Notes: generated by a model not told the origin, from the letters alone. 64,000 bases of DNA from Gaiellasilicea sp033857955 (GCA_033857955.1 JAWVCW010000006.1:62001-126000); one strand, 5' to 3'. Shown: positions 15,613-23,853, counted from the stretch's first letter. Numbers and translations: made by a program.

Positions 15613-16428
15613 TCACTCCTGCTCGGCAAGCACGGCATCGGAGAGCGCCGGCCACGCAGCCGCCGCCCACTCCCCGAACGACACGTCAGCCATCGCTGCG
15701 CAGACGAGCTGCCGCTCCGGGTCGATCCAGAGGAAGGTCGCCGTGCCCGGCTTCGAGCCGAAGTGGCCGTACGTCCGCGGGGAGTTGTTGGATCCCGTCC
15801 AGTGCGGCGACTTCGCGTCGCGCAGCTCGAAGCCGAGCCCCCAGTCGTTGGGACTCTGGCGGCCGAAGCCCGGGAGCACGCCGTCGAGGCCCGGGAACTG
15901 CACCGAGGTCGCCTCGGCCAGCGTCTCGGGTGCGATCAGCGTCGGCGCCAGAGCTTCCCGGCCGAATCGGAGCATGTCTCGGAGGTCGCCGACCATCCCG
16001 CTGCCAGCGTCTCCCTCGAGCGTGGCGCCCAGGCCGAGCGGCGCGAGGACGGCCTCACTCAGATACGTGGGGAACGGAATCTCCGTGCGCGCCTCGACGT
16101 GGCTCGCGAGCACGACGTAGCCGGAGCTCGAGTAGATCCGGCGTTCGCCGGGCTTGCCGAGGGGCTGCGGGGAGTTCCAGGCGAGGCCGGAGGCGTGCGC
16201 GAGCAGGTGCCTCACGGTGGAGCCCTCGGGTCCCGCCGGCTCGTCCAGGTCGAGCGCGCCCTCCTCGGCCGCGATCAGGGTCGCATAGGCGACAAGGAGC
16301 TTCGTCACCGATCCCCATCCGAGCCGGCGGCCGGCGTCGCCGTGCTCGGCGACCGCGTCTCCGGCCGTCGCCACCCCCGCCGCTTTGTGAGCCGCGGACC
16401 AGCCCTCGATCTGGCGAAGCGCCTCCAC
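15613..16428 (-). CDS. Beta-lactamase-family serine hydrolase
   Basis: A 271-aa protein of the class C beta-lactamase / D-alanyl-D-alanine-peptidase-like family. The SxxK motif is GSVTK, the YxN-like site is YSSSGY (Tyr kept, Asn replaced by Ser), and the third motif is HFGSKPG. There is no signal peptide, so it is probably cytoplasmic, as for many esterase-type members (EstB-like). GTG 16428 is the only usable start near the conserved N-terminus; no Shine-Dalgarno sequence is seen. It is divergent from RidA with a 19-nt gap and precedes padR on the same strand. Confidence 0.82.
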   Translation of the reverse strand: MEALRQIEGWSAAHKAAGVATAGDAVAEHGDAGRRLGWGSVTKLLVAYATLIAAEEGALDLDEPAGPEGSTVRHLLAHASGLAWNSPQPLGKPGERRIYSSSGYVVLASHVEARTEIPFPTYLSEAVLAPLGLGATLEGDAGSGMVGDLRDMLRFGREALAPTLIAPETLAEATSVQFPGLDGVLPGFGRQSPNDWGLGFELRDAKSPHWTGSNNSPRTYGHFGSKPGTATFLWIDPERQLVCAAMADVSFGEWAAAAWPALSDAVLAEQE

Positions 16429-16447
16429 GGCGCGCGATACTAGCCGC

Positions 16448-16831
16448 GTGGAGCGCCGCCTCATCCCGGGGCACTCGCCGATGGAGCCTGTTTTCGGCTT
16501 CTCGCGCGCGGTCGTCTCCGGCCGCCACGTCCACGTGGCCGGCACGGCGCCGATCCCGAAGGAGGGCGATCTGCCGGACGGCGCCTACGACCAGATGCGG
16601 CTCTGCCTCGAGATCGTGCGGGAGGCGCTCGGAAGGGCCGGCACCGGATTCGAGGACGTGGTCCGGACGCGGATGTTCATCGTCCACGCCGAGGACTGGC
16701 CGGATGTCGCCCGCGCCCACGGTGAGGTCTTCGCCGACATCCGGCCGGCGTCGACGGCAGTCGTGGTGAAGGCGTTGCTCGACCCACGCTGGCGCGTCGA
16801 GATCGAAGCGGAGGCCGTTCTCCCCTCATGA
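16448..16831 (+). CDS. RidA/YjgF-family protein
   Basis: A 127-aa RidA-superfamily protein, in which many members hydrolyse reactive enamine/imine intermediates. Family signatures are FGFSRAVVSGRHVHVAGTAP, the trimer-core helix region and the C-terminal ALLDPRWRVEIEAEAVLP. The arginine typically binding the carboxylate of the substrate appears in DVVRTRMFIV. The GTG at 16448 lacks a clear Shine-Dalgarno sequence, as does its divergent neighbour 19 nt away, so both may be leaderless. Its stop overlaps the GCS2 ligase start (ATGA). Confidence 0.88.
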   Translation: MERRLIPGHSPMEPVFGFSRAVVSGRHVHVAGTAPIPKEGDLPDGAYDQMRLCLEIVREALGRAGTGFEDVVRTRMFIVHAEDWPDVARAHGEVFADIRPASTAVVVKALLDPRWRVEIEAEAVLPS

Positions 16832-18024
16832 AGCAGATCTTCCCCAACTCGATCACGGGCAAGGGCGCCCTCGCGGGCGGCAGCGTGCTCGAGCACACGT
16901 TCGGCGAGTCCGACCCGTACACGCTCGGCGTCGAGGAGGAGTACATGCTCCTGGACGGCGAGACCTTCGACCTCGTCCAGCACATCGACACCGTGCTGCA
17001 GGCGATCTCCGGCCACGAGCTCGAGCCGCGGATCAACGCCGAGCTGATGCAGTCGGTGCTCGAGATCGCGACGCCCGTCTGCCGCAACGCCGGCGACGTC
17101 CAGCGCGAGCTGGTGAAGCTGCGCGCGTACGTGAGCCAGGTCGGGCGGGAGAAGGGGATGCGCGTCGGCTCGGCGGGGACGCACCCGTTCAGCCTCTTCG
17201 AGCGCCAGCGGATCACGGCTCGCGACCGCTACCGCAACCTCGTCGACCAACTGCAGTACATCGCGCGCCGGGAGCTGATCTTCGGCATGCACGTGCACGT
17301 CGCCGTCGACGATCCCGAGAAGGCGATCCAGGTCGTGAACGGCCTCCTCCCGCAGCTCGGCCCGCTGCTCGCGCTCTCAGCCTCCTCGCCGTTCTGGCGC
17401 GGCGAGCCGACAGGCCTCGCGTCGAGCCGGCAGATGGTCTTCGCGGCGTTCCCGCGGTCGGGCCCGCCGCCGCGGTTCCGCGACTACGCGGACTACGCCG
17501 AGGTGGTCGGCCAGCTCGAGCGCACGGGTTGCATCGCGGACTACACGCACATCTGGTGGGACATCCGGCTGCATCCGCGGCTCGGCACGATCGAGATCCG
17601 GATCTGCGATGCGATCACGCGTGTCGAGGACGCGGTCGCGCTCGCCGCCTACTGCCAGGCGCTCGTCAAGCAGCTCTCGGAGCAGTACGAGAGCGGCGAG
17701 CCGATCCCCTCGTACCACAGGATCCTGACGACCGAGAACAAGTGGCTCTCGGCGCGTTACGGGCTCGAGGCGCCCGTGATGGACCTCGCCACCGGCGCCC
17801 GGAACCGGATCCCGGTTGCGCAGCTGATTCGCCGAACCTTGAAGGAGCTGATGCCACATGCACGCGAGCTCGGCTCCGAGCGGGAGCTCGAGGGGATCGG
17901 CGAGATCCTCGCGCGTGGGAACGGCTCCGATCGGCAGCTTCGCGTCTTCAACGCCAACCGCGACATCGCGGAGGTCGTCGAGGAGATCGCGAAGGCGACC
18001 GAGGCCGATCCCACCGCCGCCTAG
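16828..18024 (+). CDS. YbdK-type carboxylate-amine ligase (GCS2 family)
   Basis: A 398-aa member of the glutamate-cysteine ligase family 2. The signature LGVEEEYMLLD, the metal-binding Glu/His region (HVHVAVDD) and the C-terminal IRICDAITRVEDAVALAAYC are conserved. Relatives have weak gamma-glutamylcysteine ligase activity, and some act on other carboxylates, so the true product is uncertain. It is coupled to RidA by a 4-nt overlap and converges on a secreted-protein gene with a further 4-nt overlap. Confidence 0.88.
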   Translation: MKQIFPNSITGKGALAGGSVLEHTFGESDPYTLGVEEEYMLLDGETFDLVQHIDTVLQAISGHELEPRINAELMQSVLEIATPVCRNAGDVQRELVKLRAYVSQVGREKGMRVGSAGTHPFSLFERQRITARDRYRNLVDQLQYIARRELIFGMHVHVAVDDPEKAIQVVNGLLPQLGPLLALSASSPFWRGEPTGLASSRQMVFAAFPRSGPPPRFRDYADYAEVVGQLERTGCIADYTHIWWDIRLHPRLGTIEIRICDAITRVEDAVALAAYCQALVKQLSEQYESGEPIPSYHRILTTENKWLSARYGLEAPVMDLATGARNRIPVAQLIRRTLKELMPHARELGSERELEGIGEILARGNGSDRQLRVFNANRDIAEVVEEIAKATEADPTAA

Positions 18025-18854
18025 GGCTTCGCAAACGCCGTCACCTTGAAGGTGGTGGTGTCGACGAGTGCGAGCCGGTTCCCGCCGCGCCTTGCCAGTT
18101 CGAGCGAGCGGCCACCGTCGGCGAGCGAGAGGCGCACCGCGGCGAGGCGCTGCGCGCTCGTGCGCCACGGCAGGTCGACGCAGAACGCTCGTCGGCTCGC
18201 GGTGTCGAGCGCGTGGACGAATGCCGTCCCGTTCAGCTTGGCGTAGAGCGTGTAGGCCCAGGCGCCGTTTGCGCTCCGAGCCCGCGCCCAGGGGGAACCG
18301 TTCATCTCCTCGTCCGCCTCGCGCTTGTCGACGATCGCGCCGCCGACCGGCTTGCCCGTGACGAGGCTGACAGCACGAACGTTGTAGCGGGGGTTCGGAT
18401 CGGTGCCGAGATATTCGATCGCGTAGAGCGTGCGCCCGTCCCGTGAGAGGGCGTCGAACGACCAGTTGCCCCGAAGCGTCACGGTCTTCCGCAGCCGCAA
18501 CGGGACCGTGCGGAGGACGGCGAAGCTGGTGACGCCGCCGACGCCTCCGTAGGTCGCGAGTACGAGCGTCTTTCCGTCGCGGGAGACGCCCTCTGTCGTT
18601 CCGTCGAACGCGACCTGGGGAACGCCGAAGACGCCGCGCACGGTGACCCAGCGAAGGATGCGGCCGTCGCTCTTGCGGACGGCGGCGACGGTGGTGGCCC
18701 GCGCCGCGGGCAGGGCGACGTAGCGCACGGCGCCCGTCGGGTCGACCGTCCCGTCCCAACCGGTGACGACGCCCGGCGCCGGCCCTCCGTCCGCGGCGGC
18801 GGTGCTCGCCACGAGTGCGAGCGAGACGAATGCGAATGCGATCAGCCTGAGCAT
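18021..18854 (-). CDS. Secreted beta-propeller-like protein
   Basis: A 277-aa protein with a signal peptide (MLRLIAFAFVSLALVASTAAA). Its repeating blocks suggest a small beta-propeller: GVVTGWDGTVDPTGAVRYVA, GVSRDGKTLVLATYGG, ALSRDGRTLYAIEYLG and RSANGAWAYTLYAKLNG. The (S/D)RDGxTLY repeats are typical of such propellers. No catalytic residues are visible. It is divergent from a second propeller protein (18951) across 96 nt, suggesting a functional pair. Confidence 0.7.
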   Translation of the reverse strand: MLRLIAFAFVSLALVASTAAADGGPAPGVVTGWDGTVDPTGAVRYVALPAARATTVAAVRKSDGRILRWVTVRGVFGVPQVAFDGTTEGVSRDGKTLVLATYGGVGGVTSFAVLRTVPLRLRKTVTLRGNWSFDALSRDGRTLYAIEYLGTDPNPRYNVRAVSLVTGKPVGGAIVDKREADEEMNGSPWARARSANGAWAYTLYAKLNGTAFVHALDTASRRAFCVDLPWRTSAQRLAAVRLSLADGGRSLELARRGGNRLALVDTTTFKVTAFAKP

Positions 18855-18950
18855 GTTCGGGCCTCCTTCTCGGCGGTGTCATCTCCTCTACGCCTGTCGA
18901 GCCCATTCGGGTCCACGGACCTCTCGCGGGCGGCCGGCCGTAATCGGAGC

Positions 18951-19913
18951 ATGGACAGACGCCAGTTCCTCACAGCCGCCGCGGCACCGCTCCTCCTGGG
19001 CGCCTCCCCCGCGCTCGCCCGTCCCTCCGGCGGCACGCCGCTCGCACTCGTCACCGCGGACCTCGAGTCCAGCATCGTGGCGGTGAACCTCGCAACCGGC
19101 CGCGTCCATCTCCGGCTCCCGACCCACGCGTCGCCGCGCAGCATCGAGAGCAGCTCGGGCACGGCCGCGCTCGTCGCGCACACCGGCGCGGGAGCGATGA
19201 CGCTCGTCGACGCCCGCACGCTCCAGATCTCCGATATCGCAGGCACCTTCGGCGAGCCTCGCTACACGGCGGTCCGGGCCGACGGTCGCCTCGCGTACGT
19301 GACGGACTCGGGTCGCCTCGAGCTCGTCGTGGTCGACGTGCGGCGGCGCAAGGTGATCGCCCGCACGCCGGTCGGCGGCCCGGCGCGTCACCTCTCGCTC
19401 GATCGCTCCGGCACCCGGCTCTGGGTCGCACTGGGGGCGAAAGCCGCGCGCGTGGCGATCCTCGACCTCACGGCGCCGGCTCGGCCGAGGCTCGTCGGAA
19501 CGCTCACGCCTCCGTTCCTCGCCCACGACGTGGGCTTCACACCGGGCGGCCGCCGCGTGTGGGTGACTTCGGGCGACCGCGGCAGGATCGCGATCTACGA
19601 AGCTCGTACGGCCACGCTCGTCCGGACACTGGCTGCGGATGCCCCACCCCAGCACGTGACGTTCCTGGGCGATCGCGCCTTCGTCACGAGCGGTGACGAC
19701 GCGGTCCTGCGAGTGCACGCGCTCGACGGCCGCCGCCTCCGGTCTGCGCCGGTGCCCGCCGGCTCGTACAACGTGCAGCAGGGCTGGGGGGTGATCCTGA
19801 CTCCGTCGCTCTCCCAGGGAACGCTTTGCACGTTCAACGCGCGCGGCGTACCCCTGGAGCGGACGCGCGTGGCGCGCTCCTCTCACGACTCCTGCTTCGT
19901 CATGAGCCCGTGA
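18951..19913 (+). CDS. Tat-exported YncE-like beta-propeller protein
   Basis: A 320-aa protein with a twin-arginine signal (MDRRQFLTAAAAPLLLGASPALA). About six blades follow of the surface-layer/YncE seven-bladed type (AVRADGRLAYVTDSGRLELV, LDRSGTRLWVALGAKAARVA, FTPGGRRVWVTSGDRGRIA). I start at the ATG at 18951 because upstream readings would bury the Tat signal. Tat export suggests that it folds before export. The ligand is unknown. Located between a divergent secreted protein and an ECF sigma operon. Confidence 0.78.
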   Translation: MDRRQFLTAAAAPLLLGASPALARPSGGTPLALVTADLESSIVAVNLATGRVHLRLPTHASPRSIESSSGTAALVAHTGAGAMTLVDARTLQISDIAGTFGEPRYTAVRADGRLAYVTDSGRLELVVVDVRRRKVIARTPVGGPARHLSLDRSGTRLWVALGAKAARVAILDLTAPARPRLVGTLTPPFLAHDVGFTPGGRRVWVTSGDRGRIAIYEARTATLVRTLAADAPPQHVTFLGDRAFVTSGDDAVLRVHALDGRRLRSAPVPAGSYNVQQGWGVILTPSLSQGTLCTFNARGVPLERTRVARSSHDSCFVMSP

Positions 19914-19953
19914 CGAGGGACCTCGCCGGTGACCGCGGCCGTAGAGTCAGTGG

Positions 19954-20463
19954 ATGGCCGCCGGCCGCGAGGAGCGCGCCTCCGTGCGCGCAGCGCAGCG
20001 AGGGTCCGCCTCGGGCATCGAGGCGCTCTTTCGGCTGCACTGGCCACGGGCCTACCGCGCCGCCTATCTCGTGGTCCACGACGCGGGGGCTGCCGAGGAC
20101 ATCGCGCAAGAGTCCTTTCTCGCCGCCGTGCGCAATCTCGACCGCTTCGACCACGGTCGCCCGTTCGGGCCCTGGCTGCACCGGATCGTGGTCAACCGCG
20201 CGATCGACTGGACGCGAGCGCGGACGCTGCGTGGCGAGGCCGAGTTGCACGAGCGGTTCGCCGCTCCCGAGCAGGCGGGCTCACTCGACGGATCGCTGCT
20301 CGCCGCACTCGCGGCCTTGCCGCCGGAGCATCGGGCCGTGATCGTCCTTCGTCATCTGCTCGAGTACACGCCGGGGGAGATCTCCGAGCTGCTCGGCCTC
20401 CCACGCGGAACGGTCAACTCGCGCCTGCGCCGTGGGCTGGACAGCCTGAAGGAGACGGTATGA
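19954..20463 (+). CDS. ECF-type RNA polymerase sigma factor
   Basis: A 169-aa sigma-70 factor with only regions 2 and 4. Region 2 reads FRLHWPRAYRAAYLVVHDAGAAEDIAQESF, given here in two parts: FRLHWPRAYRAAYLVV and AEDIAQESFLAAVRNLDRF. Region 4 reads LPPEHRAVIVLRHLLEYTPG and ISELLGLPRGTVNSRLRRGL. It should direct transcription of a stress or envelope regulon. Its stop overlaps the next gene (ATGA), whose product has one membrane helix and an outer propeller, the usual layout for a sigma/anti-sigma pair. Confidence 0.93.
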   Translation: MAAGREERASVRAAQRGSASGIEALFRLHWPRAYRAAYLVVHDAGAAEDIAQESFLAAVRNLDRFDHGRPFGPWLHRIVVNRAIDWTRARTLRGEAELHERFAAPEQAGSLDGSLLAALAALPPEHRAVIVLRHLLEYTPGEISELLGLPRGTVNSRLRRGLDSLKETV

Positions 20464-21389
20464 GGCGCGAGCTCGAGCGGATCGAGATTCCCGGCGAGCA
20501 CGAGGCACGGGAGCGCTCGCTCGTGGTCGTGCGCGAGGCGTTCGCGGGGCGCGAGCCGCAGCCGCGGCGCCACTCGTGGAAGCCGGTCGCCGCGATCACC
20601 ACCGGGCTCGCCGTCGTCGCCGGCCTCGTGAGCCCGCCCGGCCAGGCGGTGCTCGACGGGATTCGCGAGGTCGTCGGGGTCGAGAAGACGCAGCCGGCGC
20701 TCTTTTCGTTGCCGGCGCCGGGGCGGCTTCTCGTCACCGCCGACTCGGGCGCGTGGGTGGTCGAGAGGGACGGTTCGAAGCGTCTGCTCGGCAGCTACCG
20801 GGAGGCTTCGTGGTCTCCGTTCGGCCGGTTCGTGGTCGCGTCTCGCACGAACGAGCTCGTCGCGCTGACCCCGGCCGGCAAGGTGCGCTGGTCGCTGGCG
20901 CGTCCGGACATTCGCTTCCCGCGCTGGGGTGGAACGCGAACCGACACGCGGATCGCCTACCTCTCCGGTCGCAAGCTGCGCGTGGTCGGCGGCGATGGGA
21001 AGGGCGACCGCCTGCTCGACGCCCGCGCGGCCGGGAGCGCACCGAGCTGGAGGCCCGGCCCGGAGCATGCGCTCATCTACACGCGGCGCGACGGAACCGT
21101 CCGCGTCGTCGACACCGACACAGGCGAGGTGCTGGCTCGGGAAAAGCCCGGCAAGCAAGTGCGCCAGTACCCCCAGGCCGCAGTCCGGAGGCTGCTCGGC
21201 GAAGGCGATTTCGCCGACCCGGTGCCGTCGCCCGACGGCCGCTGGCTCGCCGTCGGCTGGCCCGACGCCGACCAGCTGATCTTCGTCCGCGTGGTCGGCG
21301 GCCGGCAGATTCGAGCGGTCTCGAACGTGTCGAGCCAGTTCCGCTCGCGCTCGTTTCCTACGATCAGCGGGTGGTGCTGCGTGCCCTGA
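20460..21389 (+). CDS. Putative membrane-anchored anti-sigma factor with extracytoplasmic propeller
   Basis: A 309-aa protein. A cytoplasmic N-terminus (about 1-40, RRELERIEIPGEHEARERSL) is followed by one TM helix (about 42-60, PVAAITTGLAVVAGLVS). An outer domain of WD40/TolB-like repeats follows (WVVERDGSKRLLGSYREASW, PSPDGRWLAVGWPDADQL). The position, 4-nt coupling to the ECF sigma and the topology match anti-sigma factors, but no ZAS zinc motif (HxxxCxxC) is present, so the assignment is inferred from context. The 3' end overlaps the next gene by 19 nt. Confidence 0.65.
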   Translation: MRRELERIEIPGEHEARERSLVVVREAFAGREPQPRRHSWKPVAAITTGLAVVAGLVSPPGQAVLDGIREVVGVEKTQPALFSLPAPGRLLVTADSGAWVVERDGSKRLLGSYREASWSPFGRFVVASRTNELVALTPAGKVRWSLARPDIRFPRWGGTRTDTRIAYLSGRKLRVVGGDGKGDRLLDARAAGSAPSWRPGPEHALIYTRRDGTVRVVDTDTGEVLAREKPGKQVRQYPQAAVRRLLGEGDFADPVPSPDGRWLAVGWPDADQLIFVRVVGGRQIRAVSNVSSQFRSRSFPTISGWCCVP

Positions 21390-21970
21390 TCGTCGCGGTG
21401 CTCCTGGCGGCTCCCGCGGAGCAGCTGGGGCGCTCATACGAGGGCAGGCCGATCGACGTGGTGCACGTCGCCGGCAGTGGGAAGCGGATCCTTGTCGTCG
21501 GCTGCATCCACGGGAACGAGTGCGAGGGAATCGAGGTGACGCGGCTCCTCGCGCGCTCGCAGCCGAAGGCCGATCTCTGGCTCGTCCACCAGCTGAACCC
21601 CGACGGCTACGCACGCCGGAGCCGCACGAACGGGCACGGCGTCGACCTCAACCGCGACTTCCTCGCCGCGACGCAGCGCGAGACGCGGATCGCCCGGAAG
21701 CTGATTCTGCGGCTTCAGCCCGACGTGACGCTCTGGTTCCACCAGCCTCAGGCGGTCGTACGCGCCTGGGGGCCGAGCCGCGCGCCTGCGCGGCGCTACG
21801 CGCGGCTTGCCGGCGTGCCGTACCGGTCGATCGACTGGCCGCCGGGGAGCGCGTCACGCTGGCAGAACGGCATCGGCCAGGTCTCGTTCGTCGTCGAGCT
21901 CCCCGCCGGCGAGCTGCCGGATGCAGCGGCTCGCCGCTACGCGGACGCTGTGCTCCGGCTCGCGGAGTAG
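21371..21970 (+). CDS. M14-family zinc carboxypeptidase-like protein
   Basis: A 199-aa small M14 peptidase with a short signal-like N-terminus (VVLRALIVAVLLAAPAEQ). Zinc ligands H47 and E50 are in GCIHGNECEG, the substrate-binding region is NPDGYARRSRTNGHGVDLNRDF, the third zinc ligand is in LWFHQPQ, and the catalytic Glu is in VVELPAGE. It probably cleaves a C-terminal residue or an amide in a cell-wall peptide outside the membrane. The start is the first of two adjacent GTG codons at 21371. Coupled to the sigma/anti-sigma pair by a 19-nt overlap, it may belong to the regulon. Confidence 0.8.
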   Translation: MVLRALIVAVLLAAPAEQLGRSYEGRPIDVVHVAGSGKRILVVGCIHGNECEGIEVTRLLARSQPKADLWLVHQLNPDGYARRSRTNGHGVDLNRDFLAATQRETRIARKLILRLQPDVTLWFHQPQAVVRAWGPSRAPARRYARLAGVPYRSIDWPPGSASRWQNGIGQVSFVVELPAGELPDAAARRYADAVLRLAE

Positions 21971-21979
21971 ATTCGAGGC

Positions 21980-22411
21980 GTGTTCTGGCTCGACAACGGC
22001 ACAGGAGCCGAGCTCGAAGAACTGCTCGAGGACGGCCCCGTCCTGCTCCTCTTCTACCTCTTCGACTGGTCGCCCACCTGAACGCAGGAGTTGGTGCTCC
22101 TGCGTGACAGGAGGCTCGATTTCGAGGACGCGGGCGTGCGCGTCTTCGGCGTCTCCCGCGACTCGCACTGGTCTCACCGGGCCTGGAAGCAGTCGCTCGG
22201 AATCGACGTGTCGCTGCTGTCGGACTGGAACGGCGCGCTCGCCAGGCGATTCGGCGCGGCACGGGTCCGGAGGCGAATGAAAGGCGTGCCAAGAAGGAGC
22301 GCGTTCCTGGTCGGCAGGGACGGTACGGTGCTCGGATCGTGGCAGTACGAGGACTCGGAGGTGCCCGACTTCGACGAGCTACTCGCGGCCGCGCAGGCGT
22401 TGCCGGGCTAG
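21980..22411 (+). CDS. Selenocysteine-containing peroxiredoxin-like protein (Sec34)
   Basis: A 143-aa peroxiredoxin of the AhpC/TSA family read through an in-frame TGA at 22079-22081 as selenocysteine. The fold signatures run VLLLFYLFDWSPT-U34-TQELVLLRDR, then VRVFGVSRDSHWSHRAWKQS, LLSDWNGALARRFG and RRSAFLVGRDGTVLGSW. U34 sits exactly at the peroxidatic cysteine, three residues after the conserved Ser/Thr (S31-P-T-U). The downstream Arg (PRRSAF) is present. No cysteine occurs anywhere else, so this would be a 1-Sec enzyme needing an external thiol. GTG 21980 has GAGG upstream. A perfect hairpin starts right after the TGA (see SECIS). The alternative, a pseudogene, is unlikely because the frame is open and conserved on both sides. 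Confidence 0.88.
22082..22105 (+). promoter_or_regulatory. bSECIS hairpin of the peroxiredoxin
   Basis: Arms ACGCAGGAG (22082-22090) and CTCCTGCGT (22097-22105) pair perfectly over 9 bp around a TTGGTG loop. It begins one base after the TGA. Bacterial SECIS elements sit immediately 3' of the UGA with a G-containing apical loop, as recognised by SelB. The loop here contains GG. It also encodes TQELVLLR, so it must satisfy both roles. Confidence 0.85.
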
Positions 22412-23847
22412 CGGTCGCCCTCTACCTCGGCGCGGGGATCCTGGCCACCTCACCCGCGCTCGGCCACGCAGACGAGCAGTTCCTCGGCTACGGAGTCACT
22501 CGGGAGGGACGCGTCACGCCGGGCGACCACCTGCAGACGATCTACAACCTCTGGCTGCCGGGCCACCAGCTCGCCCGAGGCGCGGCGCCGTGGGTCGATC
22601 CGTACAGCTTCCAGCCGGAGGTCGAGCCGCGTGTGAACTTCGCCGGGTGGCCGTTTGCCGCCCTCTTCGGGCCGCTCGAGGCGCTCTTCGGGACGGTCGT
22701 CGGCTGGAACCTCTTCGTCCTCTTGACCTACGTCGGCGCGGGCGGCTTCGCTGCGCTCTGGCTGCGCGCGCTCGGCCTGCCCGTCGGAGCCGCGCTCGTG
22801 GGAGGACTGGCCTTCGCCCTGGCGCCCTACCGCGCGGCCCAGTCGACCGGGCACCTCCTGGGGCCGATCTCGATGCTGCTTCCCCTCGCGCTCTACGGGG
22901 TCGAGCGACGTCTGCCGTGGCTCGCCGCTGCGGCGCTCGCCTCGGTCCCGCTCTCAGGCCAGGTGCACCTCGCCCTGGGCGCCATCCCGTTCGTCGTCGC
23001 CTACGCGATCACGCGCCGGCGCGAGCGGGCCGGCGCAATTGCGGCCGTGTGCGGTGTCGCGGCGGGTCTCGCCGTCTGGGCCCTCTCGCTGCGCGACGGC
23101 TCCGAGCGACCGTTCGCGGAGGTCGCGCGCTACTCGGCGACGCTCGGCGACTTCGTCACCCGCAATCCGGGCGAGTTCGAGCGCTTCGTCTACCTCGGCT
23201 GGCTGCTCCCCCTCGCCGCGCTCGCCGGTGCGGCCTTGTGTTTCAGAAACACAAAGTTTTTCTCGCGGGCGACGCTCCTCGTCCTCGGCCTCGGCGCGCT
23301 CGTTCCGGTCGTCCTCGCGTTGGGGTCGAACCTGCGCGGATATGGCTTCATCTGGCGGCATACGCCCCTTCACTCGACCCGGGTGCCCGAGCGACTCCTG
23401 CCGATCGCGTGCCTCTGCCTCGCCGCCCTCGCCGCCCTGGCGATCGCTTGTGTTTCAGAAACACAAGCTCGCTCACGGCTTGTCGCAGGGATGGCGCTCG
23501 CGCTCGTCGTCGCCGATCTCTGGGTGCCGCTCTACGACCCGCTGAACGCTGACGAGCGGAACGCCGTCTATGCGGGGCTCGAGGCGGCCCCGCCCGGGCG
23601 CCTGCTCGAGCGACCCCCCCTTCCCCCGGACTCCTACGCGGGCAGCGTCTACCTCTACTACGAGCTTCAGGCGCAACGGGAGCGCCCACTCGGATACTCG
23701 ACGGCAGCGCCGCCGGAGGCGTTCCGCACCGCGCGCCTGCTCGCCCGCGCGCCGGGCGACCGGGCGTTGCTGCGGCGGCTCGGCATCCGCGTCGTCGTGA
23801 TCTACCGCGACGGCAGGCCCGTTCGCTCGATGGACGTCGCGCGGTAG
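22339..23847 (+). CDS. Polytopic membrane protein (GT-C/YfhO-like)
   Basis: A 502-aa membrane protein with about ten to eleven hydrophobic helices (first at about 22-40, VAGLAVALYLGAGILA) and a C-terminal soluble part (from about 410, AAPPGRLLERPPLPPDSYAG). Topology and the N-terminal DHLQTIYNLWLPGHQLARG region resemble GT-C glycosyltransferase-type or YfhO-type proteins of the cell envelope; the exact activity is unknown. The GTG at 22339 overlaps the peroxiredoxin by 73 nt but is the only in-frame start that keeps TM1. Two copies of one palindrome lie inside the coding sequence, read in different frames. Confidence 0.75.
   Translation: MAVRGLGGARLRRATRGRAGVAGLAVALYLGAGILATSPALGHADEQFLGYGVTREGRVTPGDHLQTIYNLWLPGHQLARGAAPWVDPYSFQPEVEPRVNFAGWPFAALFGPLEALFGTVVGWNLFVLLTYVGAGGFAALWLRALGLPVGAALVGGLAFALAPYRAAQSTGHLLGPISMLLPLALYGVERRLPWLAAAALASVPLSGQVHLALGAIPFVVAYAITRRRERAGAIAAVCGVAAGLAVWALSLRDGSERPFAEVARYSATLGDFVTRNPGEFERFVYLGWLLPLAALAGAALCFRNTKFFSRATLLVLGLGALVPVVLALGSNLRGYGFIWRHTPLHSTRVPERLLPIACLCLAALAALAIACVSETQARSRLVAGMALALVVADLWVPLYDPLNADERNAVYAGLEAAPPGRLLERPPLPPDSYAGSVYLYYELQAQRERPLGYSTAAPPEAFRTARLLARAPGDRALLRRLGIRVVVIYRDGRPVRSMDVAR
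23236..23254. repeat. Intragenic palindrome copy 1
   Basis: TTGTGTTTCAGAAACACAA, a perfect palindrome with 9-nt arms around a central A. It lies in the membrane protein gene and is translated as LCFRNTK. It is AT-rich in a high-GC context and matches copy 2 over all 19 bases. Confidence 0.9.
23446..23468. repeat. Intragenic palindrome copy 2
   Basis: Contains the same 19-mer as copy 1 (23448-23466) and is extended to 11-nt arms by GC on each side. In this gene it is read in another frame, as CVSETQ. It lies 212 nt downstream of copy 1. Confidence 0.9.
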
Positions 23848-23853
23848 CTGGAT

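Noticed and set aside
22079..22081. Peroxiredoxin TGA as a nonsense mutation
   Set aside because: The codon sits at the catalytic Cys position, both flanks are conserved, and a perfect SECIS-position hairpin follows; decay would not produce these together.
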